Source: an uncultured Flavobacteriaceae bacterium
Lineage (GTDB): Bacteria > Bacteroidota > Bacteroidia > Flavobacteriales > Flavobacteriaceae
DNA length: 64,000 bases
Assembly (NCBI GenBank): GCA_947503105.1
Contig: CANNCM010000001.1
Location: forward strand, 62,001 to 126,000
Direction of reading: 5' to 3'
Of this stretch, positions 55,208-64,000 are shown in pieces. The stretch's first letter is position 1. Each line of letters opens with the position of its first letter. A program made the translations under genes and the position numbers. The notes under the pieces were generated by a model. It made no database searches. It was not told the origin of the DNA and saw only the letters and a program-made list of their open reading frames with translations.

Positions 55208-56926
55208 TTACCACCCCATATTTTGCTCTAGTTGTGAAAACTTTAAAATTTCAGAATTTGGGATGGGCAAATATGTAGCAAATGGTTGATAGTTTCTTGT
55301 TTCGACGGAAGGACGTTCTTCATAATTATCACCGTTGAAGTAATAACCATGGGCTGATTCATTTAATGATAAGCCCCATCGTCTGAGATCCCAAAATCTA
55401 TGCCCTTCGAAGCTTAATTCTAAACGGCGCTCATTTCTAATAAGGTCTCTCATAGCATCTTGATCATTAATTGTTACCAAATAATTGTCTGGCTGTGCAA
55501 TACCGGCTCTTTGACGGATGGCAGCAATAACAGCACGTGGAGAGAGTCCATTAACCTGATGATCTGGACCACCAACTTCATTGGCCGCTTCAGCAAATAT
55601 TAAAAATAATTCTGTATATCTGAAATAAACATTTGCATGTCTTTTTCCGGTAGTTGTTCCATTGTTGTTGATGCTGACATCTGGTCGTAATAGTTTTTTC
55701 AAATAATAACCGGTAGTAGTTGAAAATTGAGGAATAGAATCCAATCTGTCAATTCCACCACCTTGACCAGTATTTATTGAACTGCCACCAAATGTAGATC
55801 CGTTAAGAACAATATATTTTTCTAAGCGAGGATCTCGATTGGCATATGGATTTTGAGGATCAAAACCGTTAGCTTCAGTCGCTGGAAATCCGCTTTCCAT
55901 AGGGAATGCCATCACCAGATTGTGAGTAGGATTGACCTCACCTTTCCCATTTATAGAAGGTGGAAACATTCTTTCTTCATATGTTGAACTGCTATTGCCT
56001 ATCGAACTTCGCCAAAGCATTTCATTACTTAGGATGTTATTATCAGAAATATAGAATTCAAGACCATTTGGATCTAAACCAGAAACTCCGCCAATGGAGT
56101 TTAAAACTTCACTCGCATGTTGTGCAGCTAAAACGTAATACCCATTTTGACCATTTAAAAAGGATGGGCTAGCTGCAAATAAAGCCAGACGGGCCTTAAG
56201 GGCTTTTACTATTCTTCCTGAAATACGCAAATTATACTGACCGCCATTAACTACTTTGTAATCATCGAAATCGTAATCAGCGTACCATGGGTCTACATCA
56301 CCCTCGTTTTCTGAGTAATCTGTTGGGAGTAAAGTAAGTGCTTCATCAAAATCGTCCATAATGGCCATAACAGATTCTTCAAATGACAGTCTAGGGGTAT
56401 TAAAATCACCATCAGATTCAATGAATTCTCTAAAGTAAGGAATCCCTAATAAATTACCTGAGGTTCCACTTCCAGCATGTGCTTGTAATGCATAAAAATG
56501 ATGTAGTGCCCGAAGTGCAATTGCTTCTCCCTTCATTCTTAAATTGAAAAGTTCGTTAATTGCTTCGTCTCTATTCCATTGGATTTCTCCAGCATCAATG
56601 ATTTCTAAGAATCTATTCACGTAAAAGACTCTTTCAAAGGTATTCCATCGCGATGCTGGGTTGTATTGTGCAGATAACTCTCCTAGAGCCATTCTTTTGT
56701 AACCATTACTTAAACGATTATTCACAGCATCGTCAGTGGCTCCCTCTGAAAAACTATATTGATTAACAAGGCCTGTGTATCCTTGCAATAGTAGTCCTTC
56801 TGCAGATTCAGGATCAGAACTTATGTAATCAAAATCTAATCTATTTTCATCAATAGGTTCAAAATCACAGGAAATTATGCCAGTAAAGACTGACATTATT
56901 AGCATATATTTTATTATTTTTTTCAT
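55208..56926 (-). CDS. SusD/RagB family outer-membrane glycan-binding lipoprotein (second pair)
   Basis: This 572-residue lipoprotein (signal IISC, Cys20) has the SusD fold of TPR helices around a binding loop: LFNLRMKGEAIALRALHHFYALQAHAG, ALKARLALFAASPSF, and the C-terminal LIRNERRLELSFEGHRFWDLRRWG shared by nearly all SusD proteins. It caps the SusC barrel encoded 27 bp upstream and delivers ulvan oligosaccharides to it. It differs strongly from the 624-residue SusD, so the two pairs probably take up different ulvan fragments. Confidence 0.95.
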   Translation of the reverse strand: MKKIIKYMLIMSVFTGIISCDFEPIDENRLDFDYISSDPESAEGLLLQGYTGLVNQYSFSEGATDDAVNNRLSNGYKRMALGELSAQYNPASRWNTFERVFYVNRFLEIIDAGEIQWNRDEAINELFNLRMKGEAIALRALHHFYALQAHAGSGTSGNLLGIPYFREFIESDGDFNTPRLSFEESVMAIMDDFDEALTLLPTDYSENEGDVDPWYADYDFDDYKVVNGGQYNLRISGRIVKALKARLALFAASPSFLNGQNGYYVLAAQHASEVLNSIGGVSGLDPNGLEFYISDNNILSNEMLWRSSIGNSSSTYEERMFPPSINGKGEVNPTHNLVMAFPMESGFPATEANGFDPQNPYANRDPRLEKYIVLNGSTFGGSSINTGQGGGIDRLDSIPQFSTTTGYYLKKLLRPDVSINNNGTTTGKRHANVYFRYTELFLIFAEAANEVGGPDHQVNGLSPRAVIAAIRQRAGIAQPDNYLVTINDQDAMRDLIRNERRLELSFEGHRFWDLRRWGLSLNESAHGYYFNGDNYEERPSVETRNYQPFATYLPIPNSEILKFSQLEQNMGW

Positions 56927-56953
56927 AATTTATTTCCGATTTTTTTAATTATG

Positions 56954-59900
56954 TTAAAATGATGCTCTCAAACCAAAGGTAAAGGTTCTAGAAAGTGGTG
57001 CCGAACCAATCCTCAGCTGACGAATATCTCTATTTTTTGCTATTTCAAAAAGATTTGTCCCTGAAAAATTAAAACTCAAGTCTTGCATACCTAATTTACT
57101 GGTGAGGTTATCGTCAAATTCATACGTTAACTGAGCACGGCTGATCCTAAAAAAACTATTGTCATACATCCAAAATGTTGATGTTCTGAAGTTATTTTGA
57201 TTTGCTCCTGAAGACAATCTTGGAAAAGTTGCAGTATTTGCCGTAGATGGGGTCCATCTGTTTAACACGACCTCAGAGTATTTATCTGTTCCATCCACCC
57301 AAAAATAATTATTTGACTTCATGGCTTCGGATCCAGTTTGCCCAGTTCCCAGAACAAATAGATTAAAGTTTTTATACTTAATGTTTAGATTAATACCATA
57401 TGATATTGGACTATTGGTTTGCCCAATTGCTATTCTATCATCATTGTCAATAATGCCATCTCCGTTTTGATCTCTATACTTGATATCACCGGGTTGAACT
57501 GCCCCAAAATTAGGAATAGGCAACCCATCATTTAAAGTATAATTACCACTACTATCTACGTTAAAATCAGCTTCAGAATAAAATCCTTCATCAACTAATC
57601 CAAATATTGAGGATAGTTCTCTTCCTTCTCTATTTAGGTAGTCAAATTCATTAGCTTCAGATCGTTGTGTAGCTTTAGCTTCGTTATACAATACATTGGC
57701 GCCAAAATTAACAGTTAGGTTATCATTAACCGCTTTTTTATAATTTAATCCAACCTCAAACCCTGTATATTCGTTTGTATTAAAGTTGTCCCATGGTCTG
57801 AAATCATCGTAATAAGAAGGATATTGATCAACTAAACGCGTCAATTGTTTATCTAACTCAGATTTAAAATAATTAAATTCTAACCAAAGAGAGTTCAATA
57901 AGTAACTCTCAAAACCAATATTTAGGTCTATACGTTCTTCGTATCCTAGACCTGGGTTTTGCCCTTGCGAGATATCTTGTCTTGAATTAGAGCTTTGTCC
58001 ATCTGCCCAGCTAAAGTTAGACCCGTCTGAATAATTTTCATAGTATAAGTAATAACCATTGATTCCTCTATCTGACTGTAATATTCCTCCTGAAGCCTTT
58101 AATTTTAAATAGTTAATAAAATTGTTGTTCTTCAAAAATGATTCCTCGCTTAGGACATATCCAACTCCCAAAGTCGGTGAAAAACCGCCTCTATTGCCTT
58201 CTGGTAGTTTAATTGAATGAACGTAAGAACTACTAAAATCAACAAAAAGTCTTTTTTTGTAATCGTAGGCCATTTGAAATCCTAGGTGTGAATCTATATC
58301 TCTTTGTATGATATTATTTCTGTTTTCTGAATTATAATACCCTAAAAAAGTCGTATTTAGAGAGTGATCATTTGCAATGGTCTTCTTGTAGTTAACAAGT
58401 CCGTAAAACCCTAACCTTGACACAAATCCATTTGTACTAACGTTTTCTGTCAGATCCTTGATATCCGATCCAAACACATTTTCAAAGCCAATTATTCTAT
58501 CATCTTCCCAAGTCGGTTGGTATGTTTTGAATTGATTTTCAATGGATAGTGTATAAGAGTCGTAGAAATCAAAACTTAAATAGGTTTTTGCCGATAACCC
58601 TGGTGTGATTCTGTCTAAATTGAAGTTGATAGAATTATTGAATTGGGTTGAACGGAATACATTATCTTCATACCCGCCAGCAATAGCCAAAGCTATGGGT
58701 GCCTGAGACTGAAATTCTTGGGTTGTCCCTAGTAACATTCCATTAAATAGGCTTGCAGCTTGTAATTGGTTAACAAATTCCGGGTTGTTAGTTGTGTCTA
58801 TGAGTTCGGAAGGAATTAAAGGTGCGTATGCATTTGGCCTCAAAGTAGTTCCCGCACTAAGTAAATCAGCTCTAGATTGTTTCGTAGTACTGATAACGGC
58901 TATGCCGTCAATACTACTTGTAATCCAATCATTAACTTTAAAATCAATATTTCCTCTGATGTTGAAACGGTTTGTTCCTGCATTAATATCCTCGTTAATA
59001 TTTACCCACTCTTCGCTTCTATTCCATCCTAAATTTATATAATATTGTGATTTATCACTCCCATTAGAAAACTCGGTAATTACACTTGTTGTATTAACAA
59101 GTCGCTGTACATATTCTTTTGAATATAAGTCTACGTCAGGGTATAAGTATTTATTAGTACCAGACCTGTAATTTTCAATTTCCAGTGGATCATAAAAATC
59201 TGACAAACCGTCATTATTTCGAGCCTCGTTAAAGAGTTTCATGTAGGCTGCTGAACTCAAATAATTTGGTAAGGCAATTGGAGTACTTATTCCAGAACGT
59301 ATGTTTACATTTATTTCCTTTCTATTTACTTTGCCTCGTTGAGTATTAATTATGATTACACCATTCCTTCCCTGACTACCATACAAAGCGACAGAATTAG
59401 CATCTTTGAGCACAGTTATTTGTTCTACCTCTTCCATATTTAAAAGGTTAGGATCACGGCCAATAACACCATCAATAACGAATATTGCATCACCTAAACC
59501 TCTAATATTTGAAGACCCTTTGACGCCAAGTGTTAAGCCATTAATATAATTTCTAACCCATTGCGTATTGTCATATTTCAATCGATCGTTTGTATTGATA
59601 TGTGAAACTGCTCCTACAATATCTCTACGATCCTTAGTGGTGACACCCATCTTTATTTCATCATCTTCGGAGGCAAGAAACAGAGATTTTTCTAGAATGA
59701 TATTGCCCGTTAAATCCGAAACACTAATGAGTTTTGATTCATAACCCTCTTTTTGAATAACAACCGATTCGCCTTTTGGTAATTTTATTTGAAATTGACC
59801 ATCAATATCTGTGGAAGTTTGGACTCCATAAGAGCCAAAAATATTCACACTTCCTATTGGATTACCTTGTTGGTCAACAACAGTTGCCGAGGTTGGTATT

Positions 59901-59977
59901 TGAGCTGAAGCAACAAAACAAACAGACAATGTGAAACATACTGTTGTAAACAACCTATACAATTTTTTCATCTTCAT
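56954..59977 (-). CDS. SusC/RagA family TonB-dependent outer-membrane transporter (second pair)
   Basis: This 1007-residue protein has a signal peptide (about 1-25), a carboxypeptidase-like regulatory domain (about 28-95, ATVVDQQGNPIGSVNIFG), a plug domain with IRGLGDAIFVIDGVIGRDPNLLNMEEVEQITVLKDANSVALYGSQGRNGVIIINT, and a 22-strand barrel ending in the aromatic FTFGLRASF. It imports oligosaccharides across the outer membrane using TonB energy. It is paired with the SusD encoded at 55208-56926 and follows the first pair by 38 bp, so both pairs are in one unit whose promoter lies beyond the right edge. Confidence 0.96.
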   Translation of the reverse strand: MKMKKLYRLFTTVCFTLSVCFVASAQIPTSATVVDQQGNPIGSVNIFGSYGVQTSTDIDGQFQIKLPKGESVVIQKEGYESKLISVSDLTGNIILEKSLFLASEDDEIKMGVTTKDRRDIVGAVSHINTNDRLKYDNTQWVRNYINGLTLGVKGSSNIRGLGDAIFVIDGVIGRDPNLLNMEEVEQITVLKDANSVALYGSQGRNGVIIINTQRGKVNRKEINVNIRSGISTPIALPNYLSSAAYMKLFNEARNNDGLSDFYDPLEIENYRSGTNKYLYPDVDLYSKEYVQRLVNTTSVITEFSNGSDKSQYYINLGWNRSEEWVNINEDINAGTNRFNIRGNIDFKVNDWITSSIDGIAVISTTKQSRADLLSAGTTLRPNAYAPLIPSELIDTTNNPEFVNQLQAASLFNGMLLGTTQEFQSQAPIALAIAGGYEDNVFRSTQFNNSINFNLDRITPGLSAKTYLSFDFYDSYTLSIENQFKTYQPTWEDDRIIGFENVFGSDIKDLTENVSTNGFVSRLGFYGLVNYKKTIANDHSLNTTFLGYYNSENRNNIIQRDIDSHLGFQMAYDYKKRLFVDFSSSYVHSIKLPEGNRGGFSPTLGVGYVLSEESFLKNNNFINYLKLKASGGILQSDRGINGYYLYYENYSDGSNFSWADGQSSNSRQDISQGQNPGLGYEERIDLNIGFESYLLNSLWLEFNYFKSELDKQLTRLVDQYPSYYDDFRPWDNFNTNEYTGFEVGLNYKKAVNDNLTVNFGANVLYNEAKATQRSEANEFDYLNREGRELSSIFGLVDEGFYSEADFNVDSSGNYTLNDGLPIPNFGAVQPGDIKYRDQNGDGIIDNDDRIAIGQTNSPISYGINLNIKYKNFNLFVLGTGQTGSEAMKSNNYFWVDGTDKYSEVVLNRWTPSTANTATFPRLSSGANQNNFRTSTFWMYDNSFFRISRAQLTYEFDDNLTSKLGMQDLSFNFSGTNLFEIAKNRDIRQLRIGSAPLSRTFTFGLRASF

Positions 59978-60014
59978 TTTTTTTCTTTACGTTAATTAAA
60001 AAGAATTTGTATTA

Positions 60015-61889
60015 TTACCATCCTGGGTTCTGATCGAAACCTTCATAGATTTGAGTTTGACTTTCTTCAAATGGTATCCAATAGTGTTTTGGAAATTCAC
60101 AAACTCTTTCAATAAGAGTCTCTTCAGAGAAAGATGACCAATCTTGAGGAAATTCAAAAGATGTTTTTCTTTTGTACTTATCAAGGTGAGCCAATCCCCA
60201 GCGTCGAATATCTACCCATCTATGCGCTTCAAAACTCAACTCAACGCTTCTTTCTCGTCTTAATTCGTCCATGAATTTAGAATTATCATTAACAATTGAA
60301 GGGTTGACATTTGGAACACCTGCTCTTGCACGTAATGTATTAATAACTCCCTCGGCTGATAAGCTATAAGAACTAGGTATTGCAGTTGAACCTTTAGAAG
60401 CATGCAATGCCTCAGCGTACATTAAATAAACATCGGTAAGTCTCATGTGCAAACGCTTGCCAATATATTGACCAATGATATTATTCCATTTACTATGAAA
60501 TTCGCCATCATCACCAATAGGATAAAATTTCTTGTGCATGTAACCTGTTGTTGACGGTTGGTTATCACTTCCATTACTGCGATGCTCACCACCGGTAAAC
60601 AGTTGTGCATTTCTATGTCGCATCGGTATAGTAGCTGTAGTTCCAAAAACGTCTCGATCTGCAACAATCCATCTGTAAAAACGTGGATCACGATTAGCAA
60701 ATGGATCAGTAGGATCATATAGTGTTTCCCCATACAATCCAGATATATCGTCTTGTATTGAAAGTCCATTAGACATTCCGAAGTTGTTATGGATAAAATT
60801 ATGTGTAGGGCTAACAATTTCCGACCCGGATCTTCCGTGGATATCTCTATCTACGCCAGCAGTCATAAATCTTTGTGCCTGTACTTGATTACCACCTGTG
60901 GCGGAAAAAATAAATTCGCTGCCACCTGGCCACATATTTGCTACTGGTGTTTTCCAAAATACCTCATCGTAATTCTCCCATGTAGCAAGCGCATAGTGAC
61001 CCTGATCTGCTAATTTAAGTACCTCTGCAAAAGCGTCCACCGCCATATCGCATAGTTCAGTATCATATTGATAAGTGTTTATGCTAACATTATTACCGTG
61101 CATTAATGGACTTGCAGCTAATAACAAGTTTTTTCCTCTAAAAGCATGGGCTACTCCTTTTGTAAGTCTCCCTCCATTCTCGCCCAATGTTGCTTGTCCG
61201 TAAGATTGGGTATCCCAATTTGTTGGTAACAACTCAATAGCTCGCACATAATCTTCATCTGCACTTAGAGCAGATTCTTTATAAGTTGATGGGCGAGGTA
61301 GGGAATAATCCTCCTGTGTAACTAAAACCCTATCGATGTAAGGGAAACGCCCCCAAAATTTCATAATCTCGTTATGGAAAAATGCTCTAAAAAAGTAGGC
61401 CTGTCCAAGAATAACATCTCTTTCTTCCTGAGTAGCATCCACCATTAAGTCTATGTTGGCAATAACTTGATTGGCATTACGAATACCTCTCATACTTCCA
61501 TCCCAAACACCGGGTCTTCTTGCAGCATTACTATTGCTAGTATTGTTTTGGCTAGACCCATAACCATTCCTTTTCCATGGGGTTAGATACGAATAATTAT
61601 GGTTGTTCAAGTTTTGTAAGTTTCCAAAATCAATTTGGTAACTAGCTTTCCAGGTTCTGTTGCCATAGGCATCGTCTCCATAAATATAGTCTTGGAAGGT
61701 ATGTGCTGATGTTCCATAATCTACAACTAAGGCGTACATTTCTTCAACAAATCCTTGTGTATTTTCAAATGTTGAAAACACATCTTCTTGATCTAAATCA
61801 GATTCTGGTGCTTTATCTAGATAATCTTCACAAGAAAAAGACAATAAAAGCCCTAATAACACTAAAAATTTTATTTTATAATTCATCAT
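60015..61889 (-). CDS. SusD/RagB family outer-membrane glycan-binding lipoprotein (first pair)
   Basis: This 624-residue lipoprotein (signal LSFSC, Cys20, then EDYLDKAPESD, a classic SusD start) has the TPR-like segments DVILGQAYFFRAFFHNEIMKFWGRFPYI and the C-terminal ELRRERSVELSFEAHRWVDIRRWG. It works with the SusC encoded 9 bp upstream. It is larger than the second SusD by about 50 residues, mostly in the middle binding region. Confidence 0.95.
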   Translation of the reverse strand: MMNYKIKFLVLLGLLLSFSCEDYLDKAPESDLDQEDVFSTFENTQGFVEEMYALVVDYGTSAHTFQDYIYGDDAYGNRTWKASYQIDFGNLQNLNNHNYSYLTPWKRNGYGSSQNNTSNSNAARRPGVWDGSMRGIRNANQVIANIDLMVDATQEERDVILGQAYFFRAFFHNEIMKFWGRFPYIDRVLVTQEDYSLPRPSTYKESALSADEDYVRAIELLPTNWDTQSYGQATLGENGGRLTKGVAHAFRGKNLLLAASPLMHGNNVSINTYQYDTELCDMAVDAFAEVLKLADQGHYALATWENYDEVFWKTPVANMWPGGSEFIFSATGGNQVQAQRFMTAGVDRDIHGRSGSEIVSPTHNFIHNNFGMSNGLSIQDDISGLYGETLYDPTDPFANRDPRFYRWIVADRDVFGTTATIPMRHRNAQLFTGGEHRSNGSDNQPSTTGYMHKKFYPIGDDGEFHSKWNNIIGQYIGKRLHMRLTDVYLMYAEALHASKGSTAIPSSYSLSAEGVINTLRARAGVPNVNPSIVNDNSKFMDELRRERSVELSFEAHRWVDIRRWGLAHLDKYKRKTSFEFPQDWSSFSEETLIERVCEFPKHYWIPFEESQTQIYEGFDQNPGW

Positions 61890-61897
61890 GCTTATTT

Positions 61898-64000
61898 TTA
61901 AAAATTCATATTCAAACCAAAATTAAACCTTTTCAAGGTTGGGTAATCTCCCCTGAAACTTGAGTCTGCAGTGACATTCCCGTTAAATTCTCTGTCATCT
62001 GGTAAGTTTGACCACAGGAATAAATTACTACCATTTACAAAAATTCGAAGACTACTAATCCCTAAACTTTTACAAATATTCTTAGACACATCATAAGAAA
62101 GAGAAACATTTCTTAATCTTGTTAAAGAGGCATCAAAAAAGTTGTCTCTTGGGTTAATATCACCATCTGCTCGCCATGAAGGTTGAGTGTCTGTGTTGTT
62201 CGGATTATTTACAGTCCAATAGTCTAAATCTTGTTCAAAAATCAAATTTGTTTGGTTGTTAAAGGTTCTATTCCCAAATCTTCTTATGGTATTTTGAGTT
62301 CCATAAAACTGTACTGAGGCACTAAAATTTTTGTAGCGAGCTCCTATTGTTGCTGACCAGTTTCTCTGTGGGCGCGTCGGATAGCCAAAAGGTGCATTAT
62401 CAGTAACACCATTATAGACACCATCCCCGTCAAAATCAATCAAATCATAATAACCAGGTCTAATTAAGTTTTGGTTATTAATCACAGGGGTTGACATGTA
62501 AATATCATCCCAGCTGGTGTTTATAGTTCCGGGAATTGCTGAACTTGGTTGTCCAATTGGGAACCCTGCATCTCTTTGATATGAAGGCGTAAACAAGGGG
62601 TCTTCTCTTTCCAACACTAAATCTACGGCTTGAGTGAAATTGAAGTCACCAAAAACATTCAGATCATCGTTTACGTTGTAACTTGCACCCAAAACAATTT
62701 CATAACCTCTTACTTCTACCTTACCGCCGTTTACATCTGGAGGCGGAATTCCAAACCAGTCAGGAACACTTCGTTGTGAACCAGGGATTAGAATATCACT
62801 ACGATTTTCGGCAAAGAAATCTACTTCAGCAGTAAGCAATCCTTCAAAAATGGATAGTTCAGCACCGATGTTATACTTTTCAGCTACCTCCCACTGAAGA
62901 TTTGGGTTTCCAACATTTGCTTCAGTGTAGAAAATATACGGAGACTGTGAGCCACCTCCTGCGTATGAACCTGGCACCAAATAGGCAGCGCCACCATTTT
63001 CCCAGTTGGTAATATATCTCCATCTATTGCTAAAATTATCATCACCAACAAGCCCGTAAGAACCTCTAACCTTTAGATTGTCTAACCAATTTTGCTTACT
63101 CATGAAGGCCTCATTTGAAATAGTCCAGCCTGCTGCTAGAGATGGGAAGAGTTCAAAACGATATCCCGGTCCAAATTTTTCAGAACCATTGTAAGCACCA
63201 TTTATATCTAAAAAGTATCTGGAATCGTAGTTATATGTCACCCTACCAACCCAGTCTTCACGGAAGGTTGGGAACACACTCCCTCTGGCCGATTCTTGTC
63301 GCCTCATTAAAGCTAAGACTGTTAAATTATGTTTATCCGCAAAAGTGTTTTTATAATTAAATGAAAAATCATAAAGCCACTGTCGACTTCGAGTGTTGTC
63401 TTGAACAGCTGAAGCGCCCAAAGTCCATGGATATATCACAAAATCAAAATCATTTACGCCGTTTGGTGATATTGTTGTAGGATTACCATCAATATCGTAA
63501 ACCGTATAGACTACATTCTCAAGACCATCAGCACCGTTATCTACAAGACTCTGTTGGCTCGTCATATTGTTATCAAGCGAAAAACGGGCTTGAAAAGACA
63601 TTCCTTTTGTAATGAAGTCCAGATTTTGTTTTAATATTAAATCACTATTAATTTGGAAATTTGTAAAAGTATTATAGCCGGTGTTGGTTAAACTTACAAT
63701 AGGATTTGTTATACCAAAACCATCGTCTACATATTGCCCATAAGAACCGTCCGGATAAACGGGGTTATACAAATCTGGAGCAATTTCGTAAATACCATTA
63801 ACTACTGTATTCAAATTACTTGGATTTTCACGTATACCTAGATAACCTGCTAGGTTTACAGATATCTGTGTTGTATTACTGACATCAAAATCAATGTTGG
63901 TTCTGTAGTTAAATCTTTCATATTTATACTCTCCAAGATAACCTTTTCCACTATCATATTTGCTGCCATCAAATATATCATTTACGGCTTGGTAAGCTAA
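61898..64000 (-). CDS. SusC/RagA family TonB-dependent transporter (first pair), cut by window end
   Basis: The frame stays open from the stop at 61898 to the window edge, so about 700 C-terminal residues are seen; the N-terminus, regulatory domain and plug are missing. The visible part is the beta-barrel: YERFNYRTNIDFDVSNTTQISVNLAGYLG near the edge, then VRGSYGLVGDDNF, EVAEKYNIGAELSIFEGLLTAEVDFFAENR, LIDFDGDGVYNGVTDNAPFGYPTRP and a closing KRFNFGLNMNF. A TTG at 63814 is not the start. It pairs with the 624-residue SusD 9 bp downstream. Confidence 0.94.
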   Translation of the reverse strand, partial: LAYQAVNDIFDGSKYDSGKGYLGEYKYERFNYRTNIDFDVSNTTQISVNLAGYLGIRENPSNLNTVVNGIYEIAPDLYNPVYPDGSYGQYVDDGFGITNPIVSLTNTGYNTFTNFQINSDLILKQNLDFITKGMSFQARFSLDNNMTSQQSLVDNGADGLENVVYTVYDIDGNPTTISPNGVNDFDFVIYPWTLGASAVQDNTRSRQWLYDFSFNYKNTFADKHNLTVLALMRRQESARGSVFPTFREDWVGRVTYNYDSRYFLDINGAYNGSEKFGPGYRFELFPSLAAGWTISNEAFMSKQNWLDNLKVRGSYGLVGDDNFSNRWRYITNWENGGAAYLVPGSYAGGGSQSPYIFYTEANVGNPNLQWEVAEKYNIGAELSIFEGLLTAEVDFFAENRSDILIPGSQRSVPDWFGIPPPDVNGGKVEVRGYEIVLGASYNVNDDLNVFGDFNFTQAVDLVLEREDPLFTPSYQRDAGFPIGQPSSAIPGTINTSWDDIYMSTPVINNQNLIRPGYYDLIDFDGDGVYNGVTDNAPFGYPTRPQRNWSATIGARYKNFSASVQFYGTQNTIRRFGNRTFNNQTNLIFEQDLDYWTVNNPNNTDTQPSWRADGDINPRDNFFDASLTRLRNVSLSYDVSKNICKSLGISSLRIFVNGSNLFLWSNLPDDREFNGNVTADSSFRGDYPTLKRFNFGLNMNF

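Noticed and set aside
60443-60817. 124-codon open frame on the minus strand inside the 624-residue SusD gene
   Set aside because: Same strand but another frame within a full-length SusD; no sign of a separate gene or frameshift.
1-64000. tRNA, rRNA, CRISPR arrays, insertion sequences, phage or plasmid genes
   Set aside because: None seen; coding is dense with carbohydrate genes and no transposase, integrase or repeat-spacer pattern appears.

Overview
The window is a low-GC stretch from a marine member of the Bacteroidota, most likely a flavobacterium (Flavobacteriaceae). The signs are tandem SusC/SusD pairs, six proteins with type IX secretion (T9SS) C-terminal sorting tails, many LxxC lipoproteins, start codons without Shine-Dalgarno sequences, and promoters with a TAnnTTTG-like -7 box. 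Almost the whole window is one polysaccharide utilisation locus (PUL). The gene content (two PL28-type lyase domains, two BNR-propeller lyases of the PL24/PL25 kind, a GH105, GH39, two GH3, a GH43, five GH78 alpha-L-rhamnosidase domains, four S1 sulfatase domains, L-rhamnose mutarotase, KDG kinase and KDPG aldolase) is what is needed for ulvan, the sulfated rhamnose/uronate/xylose polysaccharide of green algae. It resembles the known ulvan locus of Formosa agariphila.

Layout from right to left, the main direction of transcription (minus strand). 64000-54005: two SusC/SusD pairs (the first SusC is cut by the window end) and a surface glycan-binding lipoprotein, closed by a terminator. 53790-49854: a DUF1080 protein and two Tat-exported Gfo/Idh/MocA oxidoreductases, resembling the 3-keto (oxidation-elimination) route of glycan cleavage. 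49638-46105: sulfatase/GH78 fusion. 46000-37801: GH43-CBM6, GH3, GH105, a jelly-roll lyase-like protein and a sulfatase. 37668-33924: secreted PL28, KDG kinase and KDPG aldolase. 33789-22052: a Tat-exported toroid-like enzyme, three GH78 and a Tat-exported enolase-superfamily protein. 20009-21967 is the only plus-strand unit: a lipid-anchored PL28 and a Tat-exported TIM-barrel isomerase-like protein. 19673-14856: GH3, a CBM-like secreted protein and a sulfatase. 14699-13050: GH39. 12844-11575: a secreted protein made of one unrecognised module, a terminator, then rhamnose mutarotase. 11479-6422: two BNR-propeller lyases. 6275-11: GH78, a nucleoside-hydrolase-fold protein and a sulfatase.

Inferred flow: T9SS-secreted and lipid-anchored lyases cut ulvan at the surface, SusC/D import oligomers, periplasmic sulfatases, GH105, GH78, GH39, GH3 and GH43 finish them, and the monomers enter rhamnose and KDG catabolism. 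KduI/KduD, the remaining rhamnose genes and a regulator are not in the window.

The strongest new signal is regulatory. Ten transcription units, nine on the minus strand and one on the plus strand, each begin with a 20-bp direct repeat of two 10-bp half-sites related to CAGGATAGTT. In nine of the ten it is followed at exactly 17 bp by a TAnnTTTA-like -7 box. This looks like the operator of one activator that controls the whole locus as a regulon of dispersed promoters. The second notable item is an unrecognised ~190-residue module that occurs once at the end of a lyase and once as a stand-alone secreted protein with its own operator and terminator.
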